Of a stretch of 64,000 bases of DNA, positions 12,048 to 22,595 are shown piece after piece. The number at the start of each line of letters is the position of its first letter. Position 1 is the first letter of the stretch. The notes below the pieces were generated by a model, which was not told the DNA's origin, made no database searches, and was given only the letters and a program-made list of their open reading frames with translations. The position numbers were made by a program, and so were the translations under genes. The DNA comes from Diogma glabrata. Taxonomy: Eukaryota > Arthropoda > Insecta > Diptera > Cylindrotomidae. The stretch lies in contig OY856187.1 of NCBI GenBank assembly GCA_963693315.1, positions 390,749,269-390,813,268 of the forward strand. Reading direction: 5' to 3'.

Positions 12048-12456
12048 TTGATAACAAAATTTTATAAAAAAAATTAATAATTTAATATTTGTTAATCCAG
12101 GATAAACTTTACAGTTTCAATATATTTTACTAACTGAAATACATTTATTTAATTATTATTTAAATGATATTTACAAATAAAATGTTATCTCTTCTGTGAG
12201 TATAAAAGGAATTTTTTTTTGATTAGAATCATCAAAAATCTTATCTGTTGTTGAGCATTGAAGTAAAAAATCCGTACTAGATTAAACATAAAACTTATGT
12301 TGTTTGCGGAAACAAAATCAATTAATTGGTAAGATAAAGGAAAATGTATTAAAATTAAGTGACATTGTCAATTTAAAATAACAAAAAGTTGGACTATATT
12401 TTTCGTTTATTTTTTGGAAACGTAGAACAGCCAAACATTGATAAATAATAGAACTA
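12048..12456. other. upstream flank of the LRMDA-like gene
   Basis: AT-rich DNA just upstream of the first coding exon. A promoter and 5' UTR would be expected here, but I see no distinct motif. Confidence 0.3.
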
Positions 12457-14659
12457 CCCGGGAAAACATAGAGAGATCTAAAAAGATCTGATTAGATCTC
12501 TTTTGATAAAATTAGATCTAATGAGATCTTTGTTTTGAGTCCAAAAAATGAGAGTTTGATCTTTGCAGATCTAAAGAGATCTCTTAAGATCAAGGTAGAT
12601 CTTCAAAGATCAAAGGAAAAAATTAGCGTTTGATCTTTGAAGATCTGAAAAGATCTCTTTAAATCTTGATAGATCTTCAAAGATCAATGTAAAAATTTGC
12701 GTTTGATCTTTGATGATCTACGAAGATGTAAAAAGATCTCAGATCTGCAAAGGTCAAACACTAGTTTTTATCTTTGATCTTTGAAGATCTACCACGATTT
12801 ACAGAGATCTCTTCAGATCTGCAAAAATGTGAAAATAGAAAAAAAAAGTTTACAAAAATATTGTTCAGATCTAAAGAGATCTCTGCCAATGTTCTAACAA
12901 CTTAACAGTATATTTATTTGCATCCCGGGAAAAAATACAGAGATCTGAAGAGATCTTATCAGATCTGCGTTAGCAGATCTTCATAGATCTGCATTTTGGA
13001 ACATATCTATAACGATCTGCGCAGATCTCCTTAGATCAAAACATTTCTGTATAGATATGTTCCAAAATGCAGATCTTCTTGGACCTACGTAGATCTTCTT
13101 TGATACATTTAGATCTGATTTGATCTATCAAGATCCTATTTGATCTAACAAGATCCCGTTTATTAAAAATAAACTTTAAAAAAAAATAGAACCGACTTCA
13201 TAAAAAACAAAAGAGGCACAAAAAAGTGGAAAATAACTCAATTATGGCTTTTAGAGATAAAAATACAGCTAACATTTGATTAATTTAATTACGCCTTACT
13301 AGAGACAAAAAACAGCTTTTAAACAAAATTATTATATTATAAAAGTATATTTAACTATAATTATTATAGTAGTTATGGTAATTATTATACTTTAAAAAGT
13401 TATTTGTAGTACAAAATTGTTGGAAATCGGTGCTACGTCGGAAACATATTAGGTTTTTCGTCAATGTGGCAACGACTTCCAACAGTTTTATACTACAAAA
13501 AACTTTGGTAATAACTACTAATTATGGAAACCTCTCGGAATAAACCCAAATAGAATACAATTTAAATCATCCAAATCGAACGAGCTGTTTTTGAGAAATC
13601 GGTGAACATACAAAAAAACCCACAAGGAAATACAGAACCTCCTCCTTTTTTGAATTTGGTTAATAAAATACACGTACCAATATTTTTTTTAAAATTATTT
13701 TTTGATAAAATTATGTTTCATGTTTCTGTTTCTTTATGTTTTATGTTTCTTAATTGATTTCGTGCATTATTACAATTATTAATTAAATATTAATTAATTA
13801 CGTAAATATGCAAAGATATATAATCGTCACATGCAAATAAATACTGTTAAGTTGTTAGAAAATTGGCAGAGATCTCTTAAGATCTGAACAATATGTTTGT
13901 AAACTTTTTTTTCTATTTTCACATTTTTGCAGATCTGAAGAGATCTCTGCAAATCGTGGTAGATCAAAGATAAAAACTAGTGCAGATCTGCAGATCTGAA
14001 AAGATCTTTTTAAATCTTGGTAGATCATCAAAGATCAAACGCAAATTTTTACATTGATCTTTGAAGATCTATCAAGATTTGAAGAGATCTTTTCAGATAT
14101 TTGTAGATCTTTAGCTAATTTTTTTCTTTAACCTTTGAAGATCTACCTTGATCTAAAGAGGTCTCTTCAGATCTGCAAAGATTAAACTTTCATTTTTTTG
14201 ACTCAAAACAAAGATCTCATTAGATCTAATTTGATCCAATCAGATCTTTTAAGATCTCTCTATTTTTTCCCGGGATGTGACGATTATATATCGTTGCATA
14301 TTTAATTGATAGTTATTTTCATAACTAGTTAGTTAGCACTTTCCACTTTTTTGTGCCTCTTATGTTTTTTTTGAAGATAAATTCTATAAATTCTATTTTT
14401 TAGATGAAGTTAATTTTTTATAAATGGGATCTTGTTAGATCAAATAAGATCTTGATAGATCGAAGCAGGTCTAAATGTATCAAAGAAGATCTGCGTAGAT
14501 CCAAGAAGATCTGCATTTTGGAACATATCTATACAGATCTGTTTTGATCTAAGGAGATCTGCGCAGATCGTTGTAGATATGTTCCAAAATGCAGATCTAC
14601 GTAGATCTGCTAACGCAGATCTGCTAAGATCTCTTCAGATCTCTGTATTTTTTCCCGGG
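12457..14659. repeat. interleaved foldback cluster packed with AGATCT
   Basis: Four CCCGGG borders (12457, 12924, 14269, 14654) each open into an arm made of AGATCT, GATCTT and related words spaced roughly every 10-20 bp. Arm 12457-12865 is inverted at 13868-14274, and arm 12924-13165 is inverted at 14427-14659, so the two pairs interleave instead of nesting. The centre (13166-13867) includes a smaller hairpin around 13360-13530 and no long ORF. Flanks are near-identical: TAATAGAACT before 12456 and TAATTAGAACT after 14659, a possible target duplication. No transposase is present. The class is unknown; it resembles foldback elements in form only. Confidence 0.7.
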
Positions 14660-14835
14660 TAATTAGAACTCAATATTATGATACTGACACAATCTACTCA
14701 ATGCATGACACCCAGAAGATATACAAATTTTACTCATACAACGACACAGACATCGTTTTGCTTATTTAGACGGCTTATGACCCAATACGTGTGGGCGAGA
14801 TGGAGAAGTGGATAAGTCAACAACATCACTTACAA

Positions 14836-14893
14836 GGAAGTTAAGCAACACTGGGAAGGGTGCGAACTTAAACGGGTGACCGCTTGGGAACTT
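14836..14893 (+). other. 5S-rRNA-like segment in the 5' head of RTE-5S
   Basis: GTTAAGCAAC at 14840 and GGGTGACCGCTTGGGAAC at 14874 match the box A and box C parts of eukaryotic 5S rRNA. The 24-nt distance between GTTAAGCAAC and GGGTGACCGC equals that in 5S rRNA, so the alignment needs no gap. The first third of 5S is absent. Known: in 5S genes this region is the internal promoter bound by TFIIIA. Inferred: it could give the retrotransposon a pol III promoter. It starts about 45 bp inside the duplication-defined 5' end, so it belongs to the element and not to the target. Confidence 0.75.
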
Positions 14894-15258
14894 CACCAGA
14901 AAAATATGGAAATATGATTGAATCACATTGAAGCAGGAATATCTCGCCCACGGTATGCCAGTATACCTTATCCAGCAGCCCTGGAAACTGGCTAGGATTC
15001 GATGGCCCAATCACCCGTTAATCCGAAAGGTGAATCCGAAATTCAAATGATTAAAGAAACGGATACTAGAAAGAAACAAAGACGGAATAAAACAAACCGG
15101 AATAATCAAATCGAAATTCTACGTCCACGCCGTGCTACCTGGGTAACGCTAACAGAATTAGGTTGGTGTAGTTGAGAGGGGCAGAGTAAATACTGCTTAT
15201 ACTCAATGATTCTGCACCATGGCGAGTCATTGGCGCCATAAAACCAATGCAACTCAAG

Positions 15259-15420
15259 CGTCTGTTCTCCATGTTAGGGGCGGCTTGGAGCGGGCGTCTG
15301 TCTTGGATCAAGCGGCTCGCTATATAAATGTGTAGAAAGCGTCTGTTCTCCATGTTAGGGGCGGCTTTCAGCGGGCGTCTGTCTTGGATCAAGCGGCTCG
15401 CTATATAAACGTGTAAAAAG
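15259..15420 (+). promoter_or_regulatory. two 81-bp 5' UTR monomers of RTE-A
   Basis: CGTCTGTTCTCCATGTTAGG starts at 15259 and again at 15340, an exact period of 81 bp. Each unit ends in GCTCGCTATATAAA followed by CGTGTA or TGTGTA, so a TATA-like box sits near the end of each monomer. The same monomers occur at 50357 and 50438 (RTE-A copy 2) and once at 56939 (RTE-B). By analogy with monomeric 5' UTRs of some mammalian L1 elements, they may carry promoter activity; this is inference. Confidence 0.6.
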
Positions 15421-15518
15421 GTTGTTTCTGGTGACCTTAAGATGCAGAACGAACCCATTCACGAAAATTTGGGTTGGGCGAAGGGCTAACACCCCATTTC
15501 CGTAAAAAAATTACTGTC

Positions 15519-18503
15519 ATGAATTCTGTACACAGGCCTCGGAATATCTCGGATTTATTATTGGAACGACCTCGGAAACTGTACCCGGACTACGATTTAA
15601 AAATAGGAACCTGGAACGTGCTAAGCCTTAGAAGACCAGGAGATCTCCTAAAACTAACCCAACAAGTCGAGAGCTACACACTGGATATAGTGGCATTACA
15701 AGAACTAAGATGGCCAGGCAGTGGAATCCATGAAACAGCGAAAGGATACACTCTGTATTATTGCGGTCATCAAAACGGAGGAGAATTTGGAGTTGGCTTT
15801 CTTATACACCGTCGCGTGAATCAGCATGTTATCGACTTCTGCCCAATTAATATGCGGTTATGCACACTGAGAATCCGCACAAAAAAATTCAATGTAACGA
15901 TCGTCAATGTTCATGCACCTACTGAAGATAAAGCAGATGATATTAAAGACCTGTTCTTCCTAGAACTCGAGGAAGTCATCAATAACATCCCGCGGCACGA
16001 TATAAAAATCGTGGTAGGTGACTTTAATGCTCAAATCGGTAGGATTGCAGAACTTAAAACACATATCGGCCCTAACAGCTTGCATCATACCAGCAACAAT
16101 AACGGTTTTCGCGCAGCCGAGCTGGCTATGATGTATGATCTAGTAATTTCCAGCACTTTCTTCCCTCACAAGAGAATTCACAAGGCAACGTGGAAATCAA
16201 ATGACGGAAGAACGGAAAATCAAATCGATCACGTCATGATCTCTAAGAGACACTCTACAAGTATAACTGACGTTCGATCATACAGAGGTGCTGATATGGA
16301 CACCGATCATATGCTTGTCATCTTTAAGTACAAGTGCAAGTTGTCATCTACATTTAACAGACAAGCAAAAAAGACCGTGCGCTGGAATGTCGAAGCATTT
16401 AAACATCCGGAAACGCTGAATAGATATCAGGAAATAATAACACAAAACATAGAAGAGCATGACATCTCTTCTGAGATGCCATTAAACATACAAGAAGAAT
16501 GGCAAACGCTTCAATCAACCATTATAGCCGCAGCACAAACTACAATCGGAAAACGACCACCGAAATCACACAACGAATGGTTTGACGACGAGTGCCGCCA
16601 ATCCGTTGAAAATAAACAAAAACTGCGAGAAAAATGGTTAACAAGGAACACCCGAAGCTCCCAAACTGATTATCTATGCGCCAGGAAAGCCTCAGCAAAA
16701 CTTCTACGTAAAAAGAAACGCGAACACATGAAGAGTTGCATCGAAAACATCAACCAACATGCGGCCAACGGAAATTCAAAAGAGTGCTTTGCCAATGCAC
16801 GGAATCTGACAAAAGATTTCCACCCAAGATCTACAGCCATCAAAAATGAAAATAATGAACTTACAACAAGTGAACGTGATGTGCTGGCAGTGTGGCGATC
16901 CCACTTTCAAGACCTACTCAATAGGACAAACGAAGCTCATCCTATTCGAGCAATTGCTCCATCAACTGAGGAGATTTTTGTCCCTTACCCAACAATAGAA
17001 GAAGTGGAAGCTGCCATTAAAAAACTGAAAAATGGCAAATCACCAGGTTTCGATGGAATTCCCGCAGAACTTCTGAAAAATGGAGGAGCAGCTCTGGTCT
17101 CAAGTATATACGATCTGATTCTTGCAATCTGGGACCAAGAAGAACTACCTGCTGAATGGAAAACAGCTCTCATTGTTCCGCTACACAAGAAAGGTGACCG
17201 TCTAAAGTGTGAAAATTATCGTGGCATCGCACTGTTGAACACTGCATATAAAATACTAGCTAATGTTGTACTTGCTCGACTCATCCCGTTCGCCGAATCT
17301 ATCATCGGTGACTATCAGTGTGGTTTTCGTCCCAACCGCTCAACCACAGATCAATGTTTTACATTAAGGATGATTCTGGAAAAATGTTGGGAGTACAACA
17401 TCAGCATTCACCAGCTCTACGTTGATTTCAGGCAAGCATATGACAGTATCATCCGCGACAACCTCTGGTCCGCACTCATATGCCTTGGTATTCCAGAGAA
17501 ACTTGTTTCTCTATGCAAGCTCACAACATCGGGATCAAATTGTAGAATAGTAATCGAAGGGTCTGTTTCTGATCCTTTCGATATAACATCAGGTGTTCGA
17601 CAAGGTGATGCACTCGCGCCCATACTATTTAATTTGGCGCTGGAGTACGCGATAAGAAAAAGCCGAATTGAGACACAAAACTGCATATATAACAAATCTA
17701 GTCAGGTTCTTGGCTATGCAGATGATATTGTGCTTCTCGGACGTAGAACAAGCGATATCAAGGATAGTCTCTCTCAGCTTGAAAGAAATGCTAAACGACT
17801 TGGATTATGCATTAACACCGGCAAGACTAAACTTTTAACAACATCCAGGAATATACCTCCCGGCAATCTGAATACTGGCGACTATGAAGTGGAACGTGTA
17901 GAAAACTTCAAATACCTCGGGTCTGTAATAACATCGTCAAATGACATGCAGGCAGATATTAAAGCCCGTGTCTCAGCCGCATACAGAGTTTTCTACGCAT
18001 ACTCAAAACTTTTGCGATCCAAACATCTTTCGCAGTCGTGCAAACTCACACTTTACAAAGCATTAATCCGACCTGTGCTCACATTTGGAAGTGAAAGCTG
18101 GACACTGACTTCCTCCGATTGTAGAATTCTATCAACATTCGAGAGGAAAGTCATACGAACAATTTATGGTCCATGTAAAGTTGCTGAAAATCAGTATAGA
18201 ATCCGAATGAATCATGAAATCAGACAGCTTCTTGGAGGCTGCGATGTAATCGGATTCATTAAATCCAACCGGATTAGATGGTTTGGTCATGTAGAAAGGG
18301 CTCCATTGGAAAGAATGATAAAAAAAGCGTCCCAACAACAACCAGCTGGTGTTCGTCGAAGAGGAAGACCTAGACAACGCTGGCGTGACGACATCATCCA
18401 AGACCTTCATGATATAGGATGTCGAAACTGGGGTCAACTGGTCATGGAACGAGATGATTGGAAGCTGGTGGCACAGACGGCAAAATCCCTTCATGGGATG
18501 TAA
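15519..18503 (+). CDS. RTE-A endonuclease/reverse transcriptase, intact ORF
   Basis: ATG at 15519 (MNSVHRPRN) is the first good start; the open frame extends back to 15474. The protein is about 994 aa. The N-terminal endonuclease shows IGTWNVLSL, VALQELRW, VNVHAPTED, VGDFNAQIG, NQIDHVMIS and the final TDH, so the catalytic set is present. The central reverse transcriptase shows GKSPGFDGIPAE, QCGFRPNRSTTD, LYVDFRQAYDS, GVRQGDALAP and GYADDIVLLG. The C-terminus has RIRWFGHVER and GRPRQRWRDD, usual in RTE-like proteins. No stop breaks it. It nicks target DNA and primes reverse transcription there. Together with the clean duplication this suggests recent insertion. Confidence 0.88.
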   Translation: MNSVHRPRNISDLLLERPRKLYPDYDLKIGTWNVLSLRRPGDLLKLTQQVESYTLDIVALQELRWPGSGIHETAKGYTLYYCGHQNGGEFGVGFLIHRRVNQHVIDFCPINMRLCTLRIRTKKFNVTIVNVHAPTEDKADDIKDLFFLELEEVINNIPRHDIKIVVGDFNAQIGRIAELKTHIGPNSLHHTSNNNGFRAAELAMMYDLVISSTFFPHKRIHKATWKSNDGRTENQIDHVMISKRHSTSITDVRSYRGADMDTDHMLVIFKYKCKLSSTFNRQAKKTVRWNVEAFKHPETLNRYQEIITQNIEEHDISSEMPLNIQEEWQTLQSTIIAAAQTTIGKRPPKSHNEWFDDECRQSVENKQKLREKWLTRNTRSSQTDYLCARKASAKLLRKKKREHMKSCIENINQHAANGNSKECFANARNLTKDFHPRSTAIKNENNELTTSERDVLAVWRSHFQDLLNRTNEAHPIRAIAPSTEEIFVPYPTIEEVEAAIKKLKNGKSPGFDGIPAELLKNGGAALVSSIYDLILAIWDQEELPAEWKTALIVPLHKKGDRLKCENYRGIALLNTAYKILANVVLARLIPFAESIIGDYQCGFRPNRSTTDQCFTLRMILEKCWEYNISIHQLYVDFRQAYDSIIRDNLWSALICLGIPEKLVSLCKLTTSGSNCRIVIEGSVSDPFDITSGVRQGDALAPILFNLALEYAIRKSRIETQNCIYNKSSQVLGYADDIVLLGRRTSDIKDSLSQLERNAKRLGLCINTGKTKLLTTSRNIPPGNLNTGDYEVERVENFKYLGSVITSSNDMQADIKARVSAAYRVFYAYSKLLRSKHLSQSCKLTLYKALIRPVLTFGSESWTLTSSDCRILSTFERKVIRTIYGPCKVAENQYRIRMNHEIRQLLGGCDVIGFIKSNRIRWFGHVERAPLERMIKKASQQQPAGVRRRGRPRQRWRDDIIQDLHDIGCRNWGQLVMERDDWKLVAQTAKSLHGM

Positions 18504-21428
18504 ACGCCAGAGAGAGAGAGAGAGGAATAATCAAATATCGACCCTTAGCTATCGTACCCGGACACGAATAGGAAACTGGAATGTCAGAACTCTGATAGAA
18601 GCATCGCGGTTAGCACAAGTTGAGAAAGTAATGAAAGAATATAACATCGAGATACTAGGACTCAGTGAAGTAAGATGGAAAAACAGCGGAGAGTTAATAA
18701 CAACTGCAGGAAATTACATGATGTTCTCTGGTAAATCCAACACACATGAACAAGGCGTAGCAATATTAACAACACCTAACGCAAAGAAAGCACTTCTCGA
18801 ATGGAAACCAATCAGTAGCAGAATAATAACAGCAAGATTCCAATCGAAAATTAGAAATACAACGATCATACAGACCTATGCACCTACCGAAGAAGCTGAT
18901 GATGCGACAAAAGATGAATTCTACGAACAGCTCCAAGCAACGCTGGCTAGTGCACACCGAAATGACATCAAAATAATACAAGGTGATTTAAATGCCAAAA
19001 TTGGAACCAACAACACCGGAATGGAATCAATCATGGGTAAACATGCACTAGAATCAACACGTAACAATAATGGAGACAGGCTCATCGATTGTTGTGTCAC
19101 AAATCAACTATTCATAGGAGGCAGCAAGTTCCCACACAAGAACATACACAAATACACTTGGACATCACCAAATGGAAGAACCAAGAATCAAATTGATCAC
19201 GTACTGGTGAATAAGAAGTTTCTATCCTCACTACAAGACGTCAGAGCAAAGCGAGGAGCAGACATACACTGCGACCAACCAACTGGTAATTGCAACATTC
19301 AAAATTAAACCAGCCGCTGTAAAACACAACAAGCCATTTCAGAGGAAATTCAACATCAACAGATTGAGCGACAAAAATACAAATAACATCTTCAAAGAGT
19401 CGCTCCAGCTCAATCTACCAAACAACGAAACCACCAGCATTGATGAAAAATGGGAACAAGTTAAAGAAGCTTACGTCAAAACTGCTACAGATGTGCTAAG
19501 ATACCAAGACAAATCACGGAAACCATGGATTAGCGATGATACATACAGAAAATTGAAGAGCGTCGACAGCTCAAGTTGCAGTTGTGTCATCAGAACACAA
19601 CAGAGATCCGCAACAAATATGAAAGTACAGCAAAACAAGTTAAAAAGATGGCAAGGAATGATCGCAGAAGATATACAGAAAGCATTCTCAAGACTGCGGA
19701 AACAGCAGCAGCTAATAGAAATATGCGCACACTACACAAATGCGTGAGAAAGGTCACCAACAAATATACAAACACTCCACCAATAAAGGATAAATCTGGT
19801 CAAACCCTCACAACACATGAACAACAGCTAAATAGATGGAAAGAATACTTCGAAGACAACTGCCACCAACATGAAGATAGTTTGCAGTCTCCGGATGACA
19901 ACTATAACGAAACTATCAGCACCCATCCACCAACGGAACGGGAAGTTAGAGATGCCATACAGAAACTCAAGAATAACAAATCTGCTGGTACAGATAATAT
20001 ATCAGCAGAATTACTCAAAGCAGATGTAAACACAACAGCAGAAGCTCTAACACCACTATTAGCTGATGTATGGAACGAAGGTAAAATACCAACCAAATGG
20101 AAAGAAGGTTTAACCATAACAATCCCAAAGAAAGGTGATCTAAGAGAATGCAAAAACTGGAAAGGTATATCTCTGCTCAACACAATAATGAAAATACTAG
20201 CGATGATCATTCTCGAAAGAATATCTCCATCAATTAACACGAAACTAAGAAATGAACAAGCCGGCTTTAGACCAGGAAGGAGCTGTACCGATCATATCAA
20301 CACAATCCGTATCATCATTGAGCAATCAAATGAATGGAATTCACCATTGTATCTCCTCTTCGTGGACTTCGAACGCGCCTTCGACTCAATCAACAGAAGC
20401 GCGATATGGAAGACACTTTGTGAAATGGGCATCCCGAAGAAAATAGTTGATCTAATCAAAGAAATGTATCGGGATGCTGGAAACAGAATACAATACAAAG
20501 GACAGCAAAGTGATGAATACTACAACCACCAAGGAGTGAGACAAGGCTGTGTACTATCCCCGCTACTATTCCTAATAGTACTAGATAGTATCATGAGAAA
20601 GCTCGATGATGCAAGTCCAAATGGAATCCAATGGAATACAACAAGACGGCTCAATGATCTAGACTACGCAGATGACATCTGTCTACTTACACACACATAC
20701 GGACATGCAGCAGAAAATACAGAAGCTATCAACCCTTGCACATGAAGTTGGTCTCAACATTAATATCAGAAAAACAAAGGCTATGAGACTGAACACCAAA
20801 ACGATAACACCAATTACCATCAACAATACACAAGTTGACGAAGTTGACAAATTTGTGTACCTTGGTTGTACTGTAGCAAAAACAGGCGGGACTGAAGAAG
20901 ATATCAGTCAGCGTATTAACAAAGCCAGAAATACGTTCAATATGCTTCACAAGATCTGGAATGCATCCGTCCTGTCAAGAAAGACAAAGCTACGAATGTT
21001 CAATGCATGTGTCAAGTCAGTACTGCTGTATGGGTGTGAAACGTGGAAACAAACAAGAAAGATCACAAATAAACTACAGGTGTTTGTGAACAAATGCCTG
21101 AGAAGACTGATCAAATGCTTCTGGCCAAACACCATCAGTAACCAGGAACTTCTACGGCAGACAGAGCAGTTAGATATTGAGACCGAGATAAAACAAAGAA
21201 AATGGAGATGGATAGGACATACACTGAGAAAATCAGTCGAAGATGTTCCTAGAGTGGAATCCACAAGGTAAAAGGAGAGTTGGAAGACCACCCATGACAT
21301 GGAAGAAAACGGTGCTAGCTGAAGCAAAACAAATTGGCAAGACATGGGGTGAACTGAAAGCGATTGCCCCCAACAGAGTTAGATGGTCCAGTCTAGTAGA
21401 CGCCCTATGCTCCTAAATGGAGATAAAG

Positions 21429-21464
<36 letters not shown>

Positions 21465-21475
21465 ACCCAATACGT

Positions 21476-22440
21476 TGAGAAATGTCAACAAAGTGGGGGC
21501 AAGATTTTTCAAATCTTCTCATGCAAATTGATTAAAGAAAGAAAAAGGTTACTTTCATACCTTTCTATTCCACTCATTCTGATTAACTCATTCAAGCTAT
21601 TTGCCATTCTATCTAATTTTAAGATTTTAGTCAGACCTCTTTTATTTTGTATTTTACACTCCGATTTGGTCATACACAGAGCACACATAGGAACTGTTTC
21701 GCACCACAGCACATCTTTATTTCAAATTATTTCCATTTGAATGCCGTTTGTTGAAGCAGTACAGGTTTTTGTAGTAAGATTTTTTCAAACCGCAATCTTT
21801 AGCTCCTTGCACTTTCTGTTTTTCACCTAACTTTTATTCTCTTCCACTTTTCCAAAAAAAAAATTCTGAAACATCCAGAGTGTCCTTTTTTCATGCACTA
21901 TGGTTTGTTTATTAAAATTTTTCTTTTGTGCCAATTTCACAACATTTTTATTTACAGTGATCCATTGCTCTGGTATTTATTGTATAAACACTTCACACTA
22001 CTATACTATCCTTGTAGTTGTTTATATAGTCCACAAATTCTCTCATCTAAAAGGATTACTTTATTTACACATTTCAATTTTAAATTAACTCAGAATTAAT
22101 TATAGAAAGGCTTTTTTCCAGTTTGACAGCCACAACACTTCCAAATTCACATAATTGTCCCAATCTTTTCTTTTTACTGATAACTTTCTTTAATTTCACT
22201 GCTTGTCATTTTAACATTCTGTCTTAATGCAAATATGCCGATTAAAGTTCCCTCAAGCCATCCGTTTCTTTTCATACCATTTCTAGATCTCATTATTGCA
22301 CCAAGCTTTCACTCAAATTTCTTACAGAAATTTCACTCATTTTCTGATTTCATTTTCAATTTTTTCCCGAGTTTGCGAAATTTTTTCAAGTAATCTCAGG
22401 TGACAAGTCGATCGAAAACATTGTTTTTCTAAATTTTAAA
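21476..22440. other. remainder of the RTE-5S target region and spacer
   Basis: Just right of the duplication, GAGAAATGTCAACAAAGTGG resembles repeat R near 2740 and 35810, so RTE-5S landed in a diverged R copy. Minus-strand frames between 21513 and 21712 contain a Cys-containing stretch, but I recognise no family. Confidence 0.4.
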
Positions 22441-22442
22441 TG

Positions 22443-22595
22443 GTTATCTGACACGATGGCTAGTCGCACGCTTTCCTGAGCATTTAGAGCATTTGACATT
22501 TTCTGATTCCTCTGCTACGCATCTACCACATACCAATGTGCACCGCAGGTTTGAGTTTCCAAACTTATGACAATTATAACATTCCAGATAATTCA
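22443..22595 (-). pseudogene. zinc-knuckle remnant of a non-LTR ORF1 (Gag-like)
   Basis: The minus strand reads CYNCHKFGNSNLRC, then CGRCV and CSKCSGKRATS before a stop. Spaced CCHC-type knuckles of this order occur in ORF1 proteins of jockey/I-like elements, where they bind the element's RNA. Some ligand positions are changed and no further ORF1 or ORF2 part is attached. It is a short relic. Confidence 0.45.

Larger units (their letters stand above)
15112..18523 (+). mobile_element. RTE-A copy 1, nested in RTE-5S
   Basis: Bounded by a 13-bp duplication GGAATAATCAAAT (15099-15111 and 18524-18536). It has a 5' UTR with two 81-bp monomers, one long ORF, the 3' end CATGGGATGTAAACGCC and a short (GA)n tail. 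Compared with the copies at 50197 and 56784 it lacks about the first 13 nt, which removes one strand of the predicted ribozyme. Apart from that trimmed end it appears complete. Confidence 0.88.
15002..21271 (+). pseudogene. RTE-5S endonuclease/reverse transcriptase, interrupted and frameshifted
   Basis: The ORF starts with ATG at 15002 (MAQSPVNPKG), is cut at 15111 and resumes in frame at 18537 toward TRIGNWNVRTL. The endonuclease shows LGLSEVRW, QTYAPTEE, GDLNAKIG and NQIDHVLVNKK. Frame breaks occur near 19290, 19580, 20705 and 21270. The reverse transcriptase shows ITIPKKGD, NEQAGFRPGRSCTDH, LFVDFERAFDS, GVRQGCVLSPLLF and LDYADDICLL, followed by a C-terminal KWRWIGHTLRK block. The catalytic YADD is intact, but the shifts make the copy inactive. 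The apparent first residues of the 18454 frame come from the nested element, not from this gene. Confidence 0.8.
14791..21461 (+). mobile_element. RTE-5S: non-LTR retrotransposon with 5S-rRNA-like head, split by RTE-A
   Basis: An exact 14-bp duplication ATGACCCAATACGT (14777-14790 and 21462-21475) defines a complete element ending in poly(A) at 21430-21461. Removing the nested RTE-A (15112-18536, counting one duplication copy) leaves about 3.25 kb. The parts are a 5' head with 5S-like sequence, an ATG at 15002, a basic N-terminus, the endonuclease (18537-19290), the reverse transcriptase (about 19576-21270), and poly(A). Single-frame layout and the GNWNVRTL endonuclease start suggest the RTE or a related clade. 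It landed in a divergent copy of repeat R. Confidence 0.85.

Noticed and set aside
14836..14893. A functional 5S rRNA gene
   Set aside because: Only the 3' two-thirds aligns, substitutions are many, and it lies inside a retrotransposon.
18454..18540. N-terminal residues of the frame opening at 18454
   Set aside because: They are translated from the tail of RTE-A and join the RTE-5S frame only by accident; the true start is at 15002.
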